Position numbers and translations under genes: made by a program. Source: DATFVA01 sp963832715 (GTDB lineage Bacteria; Bacteroidota; Ignavibacteria; Ignavibacteriales; Ignavibacteriaceae). Taken from it: a stretch of 64,000 bases of DNA. Below the pieces are notes generated by a model, which saw only the letters and a list, made by a program, of their open reading frames with translations, ran no database searches and was not told the DNA's origin. Numbering within the stretch: position 1 is the stretch's first letter; every line of letters begins with the position of its first letter. Shown in pieces: positions 18,050-28,124 of this stretch. The DNA is taken from the NCBI GenBank assembly GCA_963832715.1, contig CAWHVB010000006.1, positions 315,829-379,828 on the forward strand. Direction: 5' to 3'.

Positions 18050-20118
18050 TTATTGATCTATGCTATTCGGCTTCAGAACTTCGCCTTTGGATCTGAAGGT
18101 TATTGTGTATTTTGTTCCGGAGTCATTTTCAATTTTCAATTCACCAGGAACCTGGCGGGTTAAATTTGTAATGAGCTGCATACCGAGGGTTGTCGTGGAT
18201 TTGATATTAAAATTGTCCGGCAGGCCTTTGCCGTTATCTTTGACTTCAAGTAATAATTTATCGTCGGCATACGAGAGCTTTATATCGATTACTCCCTCTT
18301 TGCAGTTATTAAAAGCATGCTTGATTGAATTGGAGATAATTTCATTTATTATCAAACCAAGATTGGTTACCTGGTCCGGTTCAAGATAGACTTCTTCGCT
18401 GGTAATAGTACATTTTATGTTCTGCGAAGTGAAGGAATCGAGTATTGCATCTGAAAGTTCCTTCAGGTAGTGCTTAAAATTTATTCTCGAAAGATCTTCA
18501 TTATTATGGAGCATCTTATAGACAAGAGCCATGCTGCTAATCCGATTTTTACTTTTTCTGAACATCTGCCGGATCTGAACATCATTAACATAAGATTCCT
18601 GAAGATTAAGCAGGCTGGAGATAATCTGCAGATTATTTTTAACCCGGTGATGAATTTCTTTGATAAGGATCTGTTTCTCTCTTAGGGATGAAAGCAAACG
18701 CTCTTCGTATGCGAATCTTTCTGCTGCCATTCCGATGATATTTGCAACCGACTGGAAAAAGTAAACATCGTCATTACTAAAAACTTTTTTATCGCGTGAA
18801 TACGCCCCCAGAACTCCAAATGGTTTATCCTTTCCGTAGACTTTGCAGCTTATACCGCTCTGGATGCCGTCACCGGAAATCAGGGAAGGTTTAAGAAATC
18901 TTTTTTCTCTTGTAAAATCGGATATTATTACAGGATCTTTAGATGCAAGAGTATAGCCGACGTGGCAATCGGGATCAGCTGAAACCGTTGCATTTCCAGG
19001 GAGTCCTTCTTTCCACCCTCTTCCATCGACCAGTAAAAGTTCTTTCTCTCCCGGAAGGAGCTTTAAGATTTTAACATAATCAACATTCAGGGTCTCAAAT
19101 ATTATTCTCACGGCATCTTTATAGATGTCGGAAATATTATTTCCTGAAACTGAACTAAGTCCGAGTTCAGAAATTGATTTCTGCTGATTTATTTTCAGCT
19201 GAAGTGAATTCTGCAGTAGTTTTTTCTGCTGTACATCTGCAGCAAGAGGCATAAAAGCTATGAATAAAGTCCCCATAAAAATCTGTATAAGAATCAGGGA
19301 TTCGTTAGAAGGTCCCCGGGCAGAGACAGAATAGCTGAGTGTCTGCCATAAGATTGTCAAGTAAAGAAAAAGAATAGCAGTAGATATTTCTCTTGGACTA
19401 AACCGCACGGCAATCCAGATAATAAACGGAATAGTCAGAAAGATAAGCGGAAAGATTTCAGTCAAGGTTGGAATGCCGTCTTTGAAAGTATAAATGCTTA
19501 TGGAAGAAATAAGGATCAGCAAAAAAACAAATTCAAAAGATTTTTTAAGATTCCATTTAAAATTCCTGTCAATAACCATTAATATTATGAAAGGTGCTAT
19601 TATTAAAGCTCCTCCTATATCACCAAGCCACCAGGTAAGACCAACATATAGATAAGACTCCGACTTCAGAAATCCTGAAAGATAGAGAAATCCCTCCCGA
19701 TCATCGCGCTGATAAGTGTAGCGGCAATACCCGTAAACAAGGAATATTTGACGGTATCAACAGGTGTGTAAAAGATATATTTGTTTTTTATCAATATCTC
19801 TGCAAAGTATGCCCCGAGAACTGCCTCAAAAGTGTTCCCTGCGGCAATTCCGAGAGAGGCGATAATCGATCCGTTTATGGTTAAATTTACAATCAATGCG
19901 CCCAGAAGAACCCCCGGCCAAAGATTATATCCCCATAATATTATTGCTGCTATGGCTATACCTGTCGGCGGCCAAACAGCCGAAGCACTTGGATTTATAA
20001 AGGCAAGACTTAATCCTATTTTACCCGCAACAAAATATACGGATGTAAGAACTGCGATCTTAAAAAGGATAGATGGGCTTAGCAACCCTTTATTAATTAG
20101 TTTGATTTTAGGGACCAT
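18050..20118 (-). CDS. MASE1-GAF sensor histidine kinase, frameshifted in its membrane domain
   Basis: Two minus-strand frames form one gene. The N-terminal piece (20118 down to about 19700) is the first half of a MASE1 membrane sensor, with FINPSASAVWPPTGIAIA and GNTFEAVLGAYF. Between 19690 and 19715 a one-base slip moves to the frame that reads YLYVGLTWWLGDIGGALIIAP, the expected second half of MASE1, and runs on into the 509-residue remainder. That part holds a GAF domain (about residues 135-290 of the second piece), then a HisKA_2-type phosphoacceptor segment, KEIHHRVKNNLQIISSLL, and an HATPase with NEIISNSIKHAF and DNGKGLP. Such kinases usually phosphorylate a response regulator not fused to them; none is adjacent. 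The signal is unknown. Confidence 0.82.
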
Positions 20119-20602
20119 TTCAGAAGAATTTATAGCAAAATCAGTACGAGAAGATAAAGATATTTTGGATTCCTACTGAGTGCTTAAAAACACAGTACTA
20201 TTTTAACTTCTGCAGTTTTTGCTTTCATCAGTCCTGTCTTCAGCATTTTCCCTTTTTCCGCAGAGATGATAGATTTAAAAAAAAGATTGGATAGTTTTTC
20301 TTCAGATGTTACTCTGATTACTTGACTATCCAATCAATCTTAATAATTAAATTAATAAATATTAAAATGAAAGCTGATAATAAATTATCAACTTCTGAGA
20401 TCCAATATAATCCGGGGGGATTAAGAGTCAAGCTGAAATTCCCGCGTGTAATCTTAGACACAGAAAAACTAAATTAATGCCTACCTGTTTTTGAATCCTA
20501 CTGGTATTTAGCTCATCTTAAAATTATGTATAAAGAGTTACTTCTTTTCATAATTAAAAGTTTTTCTATATTTTTATTAAAATCAGAACAAATACTTTTA
20601 TA
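20119..20602. other. Divergent intergenic region with an 11-bp inverted repeat
   Basis: This 484-base gap separates the leftward histidine kinase from the rightward sco gene and should hold both promoters. GATTGGATAGT (20285-20295) and ACTATCCAATC (20325-20335) form a perfect inverted repeat with a 29-base spacer. No coding frame is supported. Confidence 0.5.
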
Positions 20603-21391
20603 ATGTTGAATAAGCGCAAAGCGGTTTATAACCTGCTTTTTATCATTCTGTCTACTTTCTTTATTTCGAAAATCAGTTATGCCGATTATGACACTGCAGA
20701 AATAGTTCATCATACCGGAAATCGAATCCCTATGGATTTAACATTTACTAATTCTGACGGGAAAAAGGTATTGCTGAAAGATCTCATTAATAAGCCTACC
20801 GTACTTGATTTCTGTTATTACAATTGTGCGGGTATCTGTACCCCCCTGATGCTGGAAGTTTCGGATGTGATAGGCAAGGTAAAGTATGAGCCCGGAATAG
20901 ATTATCAAATATTGAGCATCAGTATTGATCAGAACGAGACACCGAAAATGGCTGCCGGAAAAAAGCGCGCAATGATCGGAATGGCGGATAGAGCAGTGCC
21001 CGATTCAGGCTGGAGGTTTTTAACCGGGGACAGTACAAATATTTATAAATTAACGGATGCAGCAGGGTTCCGATTCAAAAGGAGTTATGGAGGATTTCTT
21101 CACAAAGGCGTACTGATATTTGTGGATAAGACAGGGAAGATAGTCCAGTACCTTGATCCCGGTTACAAAAAGACAGGGGATTTTTCTATACTGCCTTCGA
21201 ACTTTGAACTTGCAATAGAAAAAGCAGGAAAAGGCGAAGTGACTTCAACAATTCAAAAAGTACTCCAGACATGCTATAGTTTTATTCCTAAAGGAAATGA
21301 TCTCCTTGTACTGATGCTTGTACTTGCATCAGGAATAATTTCTGTTGCCGTGGTTTTTATTGTGGTAAAGAAAGCTAAACTGAATACCTGA
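20603..21391 (+). CDS. SCO1/SenC copper chaperone for cytochrome oxidase
   Basis: This 262-residue thioredoxin-fold protein has an N-terminal signal or anchor (residues 1-27) and a C-terminal transmembrane helix (about 233-255), an additional anchor. The copper-binding CAGIC motif lies at Cys75-Cys79, with the third ligand His167 in FLHKG. DFCYYNC replaces the usual DF-TxC opening. Sco proteins deliver copper to the CuA site of CoxB or reduce it. The gene converges on the bc/caa3 operon, whose CoxB carries a CuA site, so the functional link is strong even though the transcripts differ. Confidence 0.92.
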   Translation: MLNKRKAVYNLLFIILSTFFISKISYADYDTAEIVHHTGNRIPMDLTFTNSDGKKVLLKDLINKPTVLDFCYYNCAGICTPLMLEVSDVIGKVKYEPGIDYQILSISIDQNETPKMAAGKKRAMIGMADRAVPDSGWRFLTGDSTNIYKLTDAAGFRFKRSYGGFLHKGVLIFVDKTGKIVQYLDPGYKKTGDFSILPSNFELAIEKAGKGEVTSTIQKVLQTCYSFIPKGNDLLVLMLVLASGIISVAVVFIVVKKAKLNT

Positions 21392-21415
21392 AAATTCTGT
21401 GAACCGGCCCGGAAA

Positions 21416-22837
21416 TTAGTTCCCTGACTTTTCCTGTTTAATTTCTGTTTTCCTTGTCTTAAGAAAACAAATTATTTTGTGCAATTCATCTGAGGAGAGA
21501 TTTGGTCCGTAAGGAGGCATATATTTACCGCCATTTACTATCCTTATTTTCATTTCATCCGTTGTAAGTCTATCGGCCACCGTACTCAAATCCGGTCCCC
21601 GCTTACCACCGTAACCAGATATAGTATGACAATAAAGACAGGCTTTTTTATAGAAAAGATCTGCACCCTGTTTTGCAATTTCGTCTATATTCCCAACAAT
21701 ATGTGCCGGCAGAGGTTTTGCTTCAAAATCTGGAGACCATGGTGACTTTATCCCTTCATTCCATAATGTTGCTATCATTGTTACAATAAAGAGAACTATT
21801 ATTACAGACCAGGGCCTTCTTACCGGACTACGCTCGCCTTTATTAAAAAGTATCGGGAGCATTATAAGAATAATTGCTGCAACCGGTGGTCCGAATGCGA
21901 TAACGTATGACTCAATAGAAGGCGGCATAAGAGCAAAAAGCGCGAAGATCCATAAAAAGTACCAGTCAGGTCTCGGATTGGAATGAATGTTTGCCGGATC
22001 AGGAGGTGCCCCGATCTTTGGCGCTCCTATTAAAACGGAAAGTAATATTACTACAGTTACGACAACGAGTCCGAAAAGCATATCCCGCCAGGCAGCATTA
22101 GGCCAGAAAGGCACACCTTCTTTCTGAAGCATATTATGATACCAGCTTCTGTAAGTTTTAGGATCAACTTTTCTACCCGGTTTGGGAGGTTCTGAAATTC
22201 CGTTGCGTATAACAAGGAAAATGTGAAATCCTATTATACCGAAAAGCAATGCAGGTACCAGGAATACATGAAACGCGAAAAAACGGCTCAAAGTTGCCCC
22301 GCCGATTGTTTCACCAGCAAGTAAGAACCGGGCTGCTTCGGTGCCTATAAATGGTATCCTCCCGACTTGTTCTGCAGCTACTATAGCAGACCATATTCCG
22401 TTGCTGTCCCATCTGAGCAACTGTCCCGTAAATCCCATTGCAAGGGTTAATACAAATAAAACAAGTCCCGTAAGCCACCCCATTTCACGAGGATATTTGT
22501 AAGCTGCAAGCAGATATACCCGGATCATATGCAGCCCGATTAAAATTATCATGGCTGAAGCACCGAAGTAATGTATTCCTCTCAGGATGTTTCCCAGCAA
22601 TGCCTCGTTTGAAATATATTGAAGAGATTGGTAAGCAGTCTCAGAGGTAGGCTGGTACATAAGAGATAATGCGACGCCTGTGACTACCTGAAGAATGAAT
22701 GCGAACAAAGTTGCGCTGCCGAAGACATAATTCCATTTACTGCCCGGCGGAACAAGATGCCGGGCTATCGGAACAATTGCATTAGTTATTCCTGTCCTGT
22801 CATCGAACCACTTCCATAACTTTTTAAGCTTACCCAC
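21416..22837 (-). CDS. Cytochrome b fused to a C-terminal cytochrome c domain
   Basis: This 473-residue subunit of a quinol:cytochrome c reductase combines a cytochrome b6-like half (about residues 25-215, with His pairs in RGIHYFGASAM and FAFHVFLVPALLFGIIGFH), a subunit IV-like half including the quinol-site PDWYFLW segment, and a membrane-attached monohaem cytochrome c domain with CLYCH at 400-404 and a Met in GGKYMPPYG. The fusion places a haem c acceptor next to the b subunit, replacing or adding to a cytochrome c1. I choose the GTG at 22837, which overlaps the Rieske stop by eight bases and follows GGAG, over a longer upstream frame lying inside the Rieske gene. It is the last gene of the operon. 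Confidence 0.9.
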   Translation of the reverse strand: MGKLKKLWKWFDDRTGITNAIVPIARHLVPPGSKWNYVFGSATLFAFILQVVTGVALSLMYQPTSETAYQSLQYISNEALLGNILRGIHYFGASAMIILIGLHMIRVYLLAAYKYPREMGWLTGLVLFVLTLAMGFTGQLLRWDSNGIWSAIVAAEQVGRIPFIGTEAARFLLAGETIGGATLSRFFAFHVFLVPALLFGIIGFHIFLVIRNGISEPPKPGRKVDPKTYRSWYHNMLQKEGVPFWPNAAWRDMLFGLVVVTVVILLSVLIGAPKIGAPPDPANIHSNPRPDWYFLWIFALFALMPPSIESYVIAFGPPVAAIILIMLPILFNKGERSPVRRPWSVIIVLFIVTMIATLWNEGIKSPWSPDFEAKPLPAHIVGNIDEIAKQGADLFYKKACLYCHTISGYGGKRGPDLSTVADRLTTDEMKIRIVNGGKYMPPYGPNLSSDELHKIICFLKTRKTEIKQEKSGN

Positions 22838-23348
22838 GCTTCTTCTCCAGCAGGGTAGTAATGGGGATAGGACTAGCTTGTATTTCAACATCTCCGTTCA
22901 GGGTTCTGACATTGTATTTTGTCAGTCCTTTTGGCGGAGGACCTGCTGCACGAGAACCATCTTTGTTATATACGCCTCCGTGGCAGGGACACAAAAATAA
23001 TTCTGCATCTGCTTCCCATCTTACAGGACATCCAAGGTGAGTGCAGTTTACAGAAAATGCGATAAACTGAGTATCGGAAACCTTCCGCAGCCAGGATGCA
23101 GACATACTGGTTCTTCCAGACCACGGTAACGGTGTGGAGTTTCTGAATTTTACCATAACCGTTTCTCCTGTCTGAAATTCTGAAACTCTCCCAACTTTTC
23201 TCCAAACAGGAGGTGTCGAGCGGACTAAAGGTGCAATAAGTGCCCCGAAGACAGGAATAGAAACCAGCAATGTTATGAATCCGCTGAAACCCATCAGCAC
23301 TTTTATGATGAAAGAGCGTCTGTTTATATTTTCAGGCAAATCTGTCAT
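22830..23348 (-). CDS. Rieske iron-sulfur subunit
   Basis: This 172-residue protein has an N-terminal transmembrane anchor (about residues 14-38, preceded by NRRSF, a shortened twin-Arg-like stretch) and a periplasmic Rieske domain. The 2Fe-2S ligands lie in CTHLGC (102-107) and CPCHG (120-124); the Cys107/Cys122 pair would form the usual disulfide. It moves electrons from quinol at cytochrome b to haem c. The start ATG overlaps the preceding stop as ATGA, which rules out the longer frame upstream. Confidence 0.95.
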   Translation of the reverse strand: MTDLPENINRRSFIIKVLMGFSGFITLLVSIPVFGALIAPLVRSTPPVWRKVGRVSEFQTGETVMVKFRNSTPLPWSGRTSMSASWLRKVSDTQFIAFSVNCTHLGCPVRWEADAELFLCPCHGGVYNKDGSRAAGPPPKGLTKYNVRTLNGDVEIQASPIPITTLLEKKRG

Positions 23349-23566
23349 CCCTTGAATTCCTCTATCCATCCGGCCAAACCCGCTATTATTATTACTGCTC
23401 CTACTCCGGAGATAATCAGGGAGGTCAGAAATCCCCAAAAGAAAAAGATAATTCCGAAAGCAAGTATCACAGGCCATAAAGTGGGTTTTGGCAGTTCATC
23501 AGGCTGCGCCGGAGATAATTCGTAGCCATACTCTTGAGAAATCTGTTTCAATTTTGATTCATCCAT
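23345..23566 (-). CDS. Small cytochrome oxidase-associated membrane subunit (CoxD/subunit IV-like)
   Basis: This 73-residue protein has a polar N-terminus ending PKPTLWP and two hydrophobic helices, the layout of the small subunit IV of bacterial aa3/caa3 oxidases. GGAGG sits just upstream of the start. Its position between ctaG and the Rieske gene supports a structural role in the oxidase or in a bc-oxidase supercomplex. Sequence alone does not identify the family firmly. Confidence 0.65.
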   Translation of the reverse strand: MDESKLKQISQEYGYELSPAQPDELPKPTLWPVILAFGIIFFFWGFLTSLIISGVGAVIIIAGLAGWIEEFKG

Positions 23567-23576
23567 TAATAACCTC

Positions 23577-24401
23577 CTAATGTGTTTTCAAACGATCTGA
23601 TTTTAATCCTTCTTCACCTTCTTCCTCTGGTGAGCTGTACCACTTCGCCATCATAATCATTATTATAGTAAGATAAATAAGACAGGCAGGCACCCACATT
23701 ATCAAGCCCGCAGCCTGCTGGTCGGCGTCAGGAGTTAATCCCATATTGAACTGAAGGAAATTAAGGATCACTGAGCTGCTTCCTGTCATATATGAAGAAA
23801 AGAATCCCGCAGGGGCGAAAGTGATAAAAATACCAAGAACGGTGCAGCCGATGCAGGCAGTAAAAAGATATAATGAGCTGTACAACGGCTCAAGTTTTTT
23901 GAATTGAAGGGGAGAGAAAACCGGCCAAGCAAAAATCAGTCCTGAAATAAGAAGAGAGATCATTTCAATTATATGTACAAAATGGCTGTGCATCATAGCA
24001 ATGAACAATAAAGGAGCATGCCAGATCCACATTGCCCCCACTCCTGCCATCCACGCGGTGATAGGATAAAAAAGAAATCTTCCTAATTTCTCTAACCCGG
24101 GTTTGGAAAAAAGTTCCAGCAAATATTCTTTGTCTGTTCCTGTCAGCAGAAGCGGCGGTATAACAAGCAGCAGAATAATATGCTGAATCATATGGACGCT
24201 GAATAAATAATAGTGTCCGAAAAAATCAAGAGGTGAAAAAGTCAAAATAAATAAAAGAAAAATACCCGTAAAAAAATTTATACTTCTCTTAGTGAGCCTG
24301 TATCTGTTTGTTATAAAATGAAAAACTGTAAGCATCACAATTATTGCAGCCGCAGGAGTGTTAAAATGCCAGTAGTCATATATAAGGTTCCAAATGGTCA
24401 T
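23577..24401 (-). CDS. ctaG: CtaG-type (caa3) cytochrome oxidase assembly factor
   Basis: This 274-residue protein has about seven membrane helices and the conserved HMIQHIILLLVIPPLLLTG block of the caa3_CtaG family (PF09678), with further His residues in WIWHAPLLF and HSHFVHIIEM. It is thought to help insert copper into the oxidase. The start overlaps the coxC stop as ATGA; the longer frame upstream lies inside coxC. The acidic tail (PEEEGEEG) is cytoplasmic. Confidence 0.88.
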   Translation of the reverse strand: MTIWNLIYDYWHFNTPAAAIIVMLTVFHFITNRYRLTKRSINFFTGIFLLFILTFSPLDFFGHYYLFSVHMIQHIILLLVIPPLLLTGTDKEYLLELFSKPGLEKLGRFLFYPITAWMAGVGAMWIWHAPLLFIAMMHSHFVHIIEMISLLISGLIFAWPVFSPLQFKKLEPLYSSLYLFTACIGCTVLGIFITFAPAGFFSSYMTGSSSVILNFLQFNMGLTPDADQQAAGLIMWVPACLIYLTIIMIMMAKWYSSPEEEGEEGLKSDRLKTH

Positions 24402-24931
24402 AATACCGCCCATAAATAAACTACACTGAATACAACAATCCATACCCCATCAACAAAATGCCAGTACATTATAGCAGAATTAAAAGCTACATTTTCTGTT
24501 TTTTTATAATTGCCTGAGGAAATCATAGCAGCCATGACCGAAAGTACAATTAAACCGAGGCAGACATGGAGCCCATGAAAGCCCGTAAGAGTAAAGAAAC
24601 CAGACCCGAAAAGATTCTGATTAAGGGTGATATTCAGATTGTACAGATGTAAATATTCTGTACCCTGACCGATCAGGAAAACTATACCGAGAATTATAGT
24701 GATAATCAGCCAGCCGATATTTCTTTTTCCTTTATTTAATTCTTTGCCTGCAATGTGTACTGTCAAACTGCTTAATATCAGAGAAAGTGTGAAAATTCCA
24801 GTCTTCTTTACATCGAGGTATTTTGCAGTTGGCGAGCCATGACTGTAATAAGCATAGGAGATAATTAAAGCAATAAAGAATAAAGCTTCCGAAGCTATGA
24901 ACATGACCATCAATACTTTGTGTTTGCTCAT
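24398..24931 (-). CDS. coxC: Cytochrome c oxidase subunit III
   Basis: This 177-residue protein has five predicted helices, the short bacterial form of subunit III. Family segments seen are MFIASEALFFIALIISY, GQGTEYLHL, TGFHGLHVCLGLIVL and YWHFVDGVWIVVF. It binds subunit I in the membrane and stabilises proton pumping. It lies three bases after coxA. Confidence 0.94.
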   Translation of the reverse strand: MSKHKVLMVMFIASEALFFIALIISYAYYSHGSPTAKYLDVKKTGIFTLSLILSSLTVHIAGKELNKGKRNIGWLIITIILGIVFLIGQGTEYLHLYNLNITLNQNLFGSGFFTLTGFHGLHVCLGLIVLSVMAAMISSGNYKKTENVAFNSAIMYWHFVDGVWIVVFSVVYLWAVL

Positions 24932-24934
24932 AAA

Positions 24935-26605
24935 TCAATCTGCCTTCTTTAGTTTTCGTTTCCAATCAGGATCATCAGGATTATTCAAATCCCATAAGGG
25001 CCTTCGGCTTTTAACAAGCGGGACCTGATCAAAATTCTTCAGCCGGGGCGGGGAGGTAGTCAGCCACTCAAGAGTCCATGCATTCCAGGGATTATCACCT
25101 GCTTCTTTTCCTTTCTTTAAGCTATAAAAGATGTTATAGATAAAAAGAAAAAATGAAAAACCCAGCACGAACGAACTTATTGTCGAGAACATATTCAATG
25201 AACCGAGGTACGGCAGGTCAGGATAAGTAAATACTCTCCGCGGCATTCCCAGCAGGCCGAGCAGATGGAAAACAAAAAAGGTTCCGTTGAATCCTGCGAT
25301 GAAAGTCCAGAAATGCCACTTGCCGATCTTCTCCGACAGCATCCTGCCGGTGATCTTGGGAAACCAATAGTAAGCTCCTGCAAAGCCACACGTTAACGAG
25401 GCCCCAAGGAACACATAGTGAATATGCGCAACAACAAAGTAAGTGTCAGTTAACCTCCAGTCTATGGGGACAATAGCAAAGGCAACACCACTTAATCCAC
25501 CGATTGTAAACTCGATGAGAAAAGCTGTAGCAAAAAGCATAGCTGTTTTAAATAGGATTGACCCGCCCCACATTGTTGCAATCCAGTTGAAGATTTTTAT
25601 ACCGGTAGGAACTGCAATTAAAACGCTCGTAGCTGCAAAGAATGCATTGAAAATAGTTCCGAGTCCCATAGCAAACATATGATGAGCCCATACACCAAAG
25701 GACAGAAGAGCAATTGCAACAGTGGAAGCCGCTACAAATTCATATCCGAATATCGGCTTTCTTGAAAAAACAGGGATAACTTCTGAAGCGATACCAAAAG
25801 CCGGGAGGGCTAGTATGTAAACCTCAGGATGTCCGAAAGACCAGAACAGATGCTGCCAGATTACGGCGGAACCACCGGTAGCTGTCGTAAAGAAATGAGC
25901 GCCGAGCAGACGGTCTATCAATATCATTACAAGGGCAGCATTCAATACCGGGAAGGCACCGAGGATCAGAAATGCATTAACAAATACCATCCATACAAAT
26001 AATGGAAGTTTTGTCATGGAAAGACCTTTTGTCCGCATTGTTAAAGTAGTTGAAACAAAATTCAGTGCAGCTCCGATTGTCCCGACTCCCATCAGGATCA
26101 GGCTGAAAGCCCAATAGCTCACTCCGGGGGAAAAACTGAAATTTTTCTCACTAAGAGGTGCATAGCTGAACCAGCCGACATTAAGAGCTCCGCCGGCAAA
26201 GAAACTGAAGTATAACAGCAGACCGCCGAAAAAAAACATCCAGAAGCTGAAAGCATTCAGCCTGGGAAATGCCATTTCATTAGCTCCAATCATCAATGGG
26301 AGCAGGTATGTGGCAAAACCGATAAGCATAGGGGTAAGTACCAGAAAGATCATAGTAGTACCGTGCATTGAAAATATCTGGTTATAAGCTTCCGGTGAAA
26401 GGAAGGTATTCTGCGGCTGCATAAGCTGAATCCTCATCATGAGGGCTTCGGCAAATCCAATGACAAAGAAGAATACTGCTGAAAGGAGATACATTATTCC
26501 AATCTGTTTATGGTCGACCGTTGTTAACCAGCTGAGAAGACCGTTCGGAGAACTGACTTTCGGAAGAGGATCCTGTGTTTCGGGTATGCTTAAATTCAGG
26601 CTCAT
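24935..26605 (-). CDS. coxA: Cytochrome c oxidase subunit I
   Basis: This 556-residue haem-copper oxidase catalytic subunit has twelve or more helices. A low-spin haem ligand is His81 in SMHGTTM. CuB ligands are His259 in GHPEVY, with the cross-linked Tyr263, and His308-His309 in WAHHM. Haem ligands near the end are in HIHYVFLG. The sequence marks an A-type oxidase. It reduces oxygen to water while pumping protons. The start overlaps the coxB stop by four bases. Confidence 0.97.
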   Translation of the reverse strand: MSLNLSIPETQDPLPKVSSPNGLLSWLTTVDHKQIGIMYLLSAVFFFVIGFAEALMMRIQLMQPQNTFLSPEAYNQIFSMHGTTMIFLVLTPMLIGFATYLLPLMIGANEMAFPRLNAFSFWMFFFGGLLLYFSFFAGGALNVGWFSYAPLSEKNFSFSPGVSYWAFSLILMGVGTIGAALNFVSTTLTMRTKGLSMTKLPLFVWMVFVNAFLILGAFPVLNAALVMILIDRLLGAHFFTTATGGSAVIWQHLFWSFGHPEVYILALPAFGIASEVIPVFSRKPIFGYEFVAASTVAIALLSFGVWAHHMFAMGLGTIFNAFFAATSVLIAVPTGIKIFNWIATMWGGSILFKTAMLFATAFLIEFTIGGLSGVAFAIVPIDWRLTDTYFVVAHIHYVFLGASLTCGFAGAYYWFPKITGRMLSEKIGKWHFWTFIAGFNGTFFVFHLLGLLGMPRRVFTYPDLPYLGSLNMFSTISSFVLGFSFFLFIYNIFYSLKKGKEAGDNPWNAWTLEWLTTSPPRLKNFDQVPLVKSRRPLWDLNNPDDPDWKRKLKKAD

Positions 26606-27564
26606 TTCAATCCTTCGAGGTAGCTTACAAGAGCGTCTATTTCCTTTTGATTCAGGATAAAATTCGGCATATGTGCACCTTCTTTTACTTTTTGAGGATT
26701 CTTTAACCAGCGGGTAAGATTTTCTTTATTGTTCTTCAGCATACCGGTAAGCAGAGTTTTCCTGGAACCTAAATGGGTGAGGTCGGGGCCGATATGAGAT
26801 TTGGCAGGCGTGCCGCTTATTGAATGGCAGTTTGCACATGTTTTCTGCTGAAATAAAAGCGCACCAGTGTGGGCAGGTTCACTCTCAGGTATTTCCGGAA
26901 TTTTTTCCTGGTTCTGCTTCCATTCATCAAAATCTTTCTGGTTTTGTGCTACAACTCGTATCCTCATCCATGCATGCTGCATTCCGCAGTATTCGCTGCA
27001 GGTGCCGGTATAAACTCCGGCAGTGTCTGCTTCAATCCAGTTATAGTTTAATTGTCCCGGCACTGCATCTATCTTTCTCCCCAGTTCAGGTACCCACCAA
27101 TCATGAATAACATCTGCAGATTCTACCCGCATTAGCAATTTCTTGCCTACCGGAATATGCAGCTCGTTTGAAGTGATGATATTATACGCCGGATAGCGCA
27201 TATCCCACCACCATTGATGGGCAATGATTATAATGTCGGGCTGCGCTTTATTAGTGAAGGGCTGATTTATATCTGACATTGTGCGAACTGCAAGAAAGAA
27301 AAAAAATGTAACAGCAAGCAGAGGAACTACCGTCCAGGTTATCTCCAGTTTCTTATTACCGGATACCTGCTTTACTCTGTCGGGTCTTTTCTTCGCAGTA
27401 AAACGGTATGCTGCTATAAAAATAAAACCTGTTACAATTGCTACTATTACAGCAGCAAGGATCATAAATTTCAGAAAAAGGTTATTTATGTTATAGGCTT
27501 CACCTGAGCCGGTGTAAAAAAGAGATGAAAAAAAATTGCTTATAGAATTAAAAAAGTCTCCCAT
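26602..27564 (-). CDS. coxB: Cytochrome c oxidase subunit II with fused cytochrome c (caa3 type)
   Basis: This 320-residue protein has two N-terminal transmembrane helices (about 25-55 and 75-95), a periplasmic cupredoxin domain with the CuA ligands Cys189, Cys193, His197 and Met200 in CSEYCGMQHAWM, and a C-terminal haem c domain with CANCH at 243-247 and a Met ligand in GAHMPNF. The built-in cytochrome c makes this a caa3 oxidase. It is the first gene of a tightly overlapping seven-gene minus-strand operon. Confidence 0.97.
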   Translation of the reverse strand: MGDFFNSISNFFSSLFYTGSGEAYNINNLFLKFMILAAVIVAIVTGFIFIAAYRFTAKKRPDRVKQVSGNKKLEITWTVVPLLAVTFFFFLAVRTMSDINQPFTNKAQPDIIIIAHQWWWDMRYPAYNIITSNELHIPVGKKLLMRVESADVIHDWWVPELGRKIDAVPGQLNYNWIEADTAGVYTGTCSEYCGMQHAWMRIRVVAQNQKDFDEWKQNQEKIPEIPESEPAHTGALLFQQKTCANCHSISGTPAKSHIGPDLTHLGSRKTLLTGMLKNNKENLTRWLKNPQKVKEGAHMPNFILNQKEIDALVSYLEGLK

Positions 27565-27712
27565 ACTTTCTAATTCAGCTTAGCTGCAAAGAATTTCATG
27601 CAGGAAATTTATATTATAAAAGTATGCTTAGAATTATCCTCCATCACAACAAGTTCGTTGATCTGAAAGATTAAAAAAAATTAATGAATGAATAAAACTC
27701 TGGTAGGAACTG

Positions 27713-27934
27713 TTACTTGAAAAAAAGAAAAACAATTATTCCAAGAACGGCGAAAAGGATTACCAAGGGGCTGCCGATTATTATTTGATGATAAAGAACT
27801 GAGGGTGAAATGGCTTTCAGAAAGTAATCAGTCTTTGTAGAACCAAGAGACATTATTATGTAGCCTATAGCCGATCCGAGATAAGCTGAAAATAATAACT
27901 TCAGAATAAACCATAACTTAGACTTCATACTCAT
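27713..27934 (-). CDS. Small two-helix membrane protein, hypothetical
   Basis: This 73-residue protein has two hydrophobic helices (about 10-30 and 50-70) and a short polar loop. No family is recognised and the ribosome site is weak. It lies upstream of coxB on the same strand but 150 bases away, so it may or may not be co-transcribed. It could be spurious. Confidence 0.4.
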   Translation of the reverse strand: MSMKSKLWFILKLLFSAYLGSAIGYIIMSLGSTKTDYFLKAISPSVLYHQIIIGSPLVILFAVLGIIVFLFFK

Positions 27935-28124
27935 AGGAAATCTTTATTTGTTCAATACCAACTTAATAAAATATTACCGAACAAAATCCTCACCCCTGGT
28001 AATTTATCAGAAATGACTTATCAAGCAGTTTTTTGAGCATCGTTTCACTCCTGTACTTTTAAAAGACCGGGTCTGCTTTAATAATCATTTAGGCAAAAAT
28101 TCGTTAAAAATAATTAGTTTTAGG

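Noticed and set aside
22838..22891. Longer N-terminus for cytochrome b
   Set aside because: It lies inside the Rieske gene in another frame; the GTG at 22837 has a ribosome site and gives the normal start.
23349..23477. Longer N-terminus for the Rieske protein
   Set aside because: It overlaps the small oxidase subunit gene; the ATGA overlap at 23348 is the natural start.
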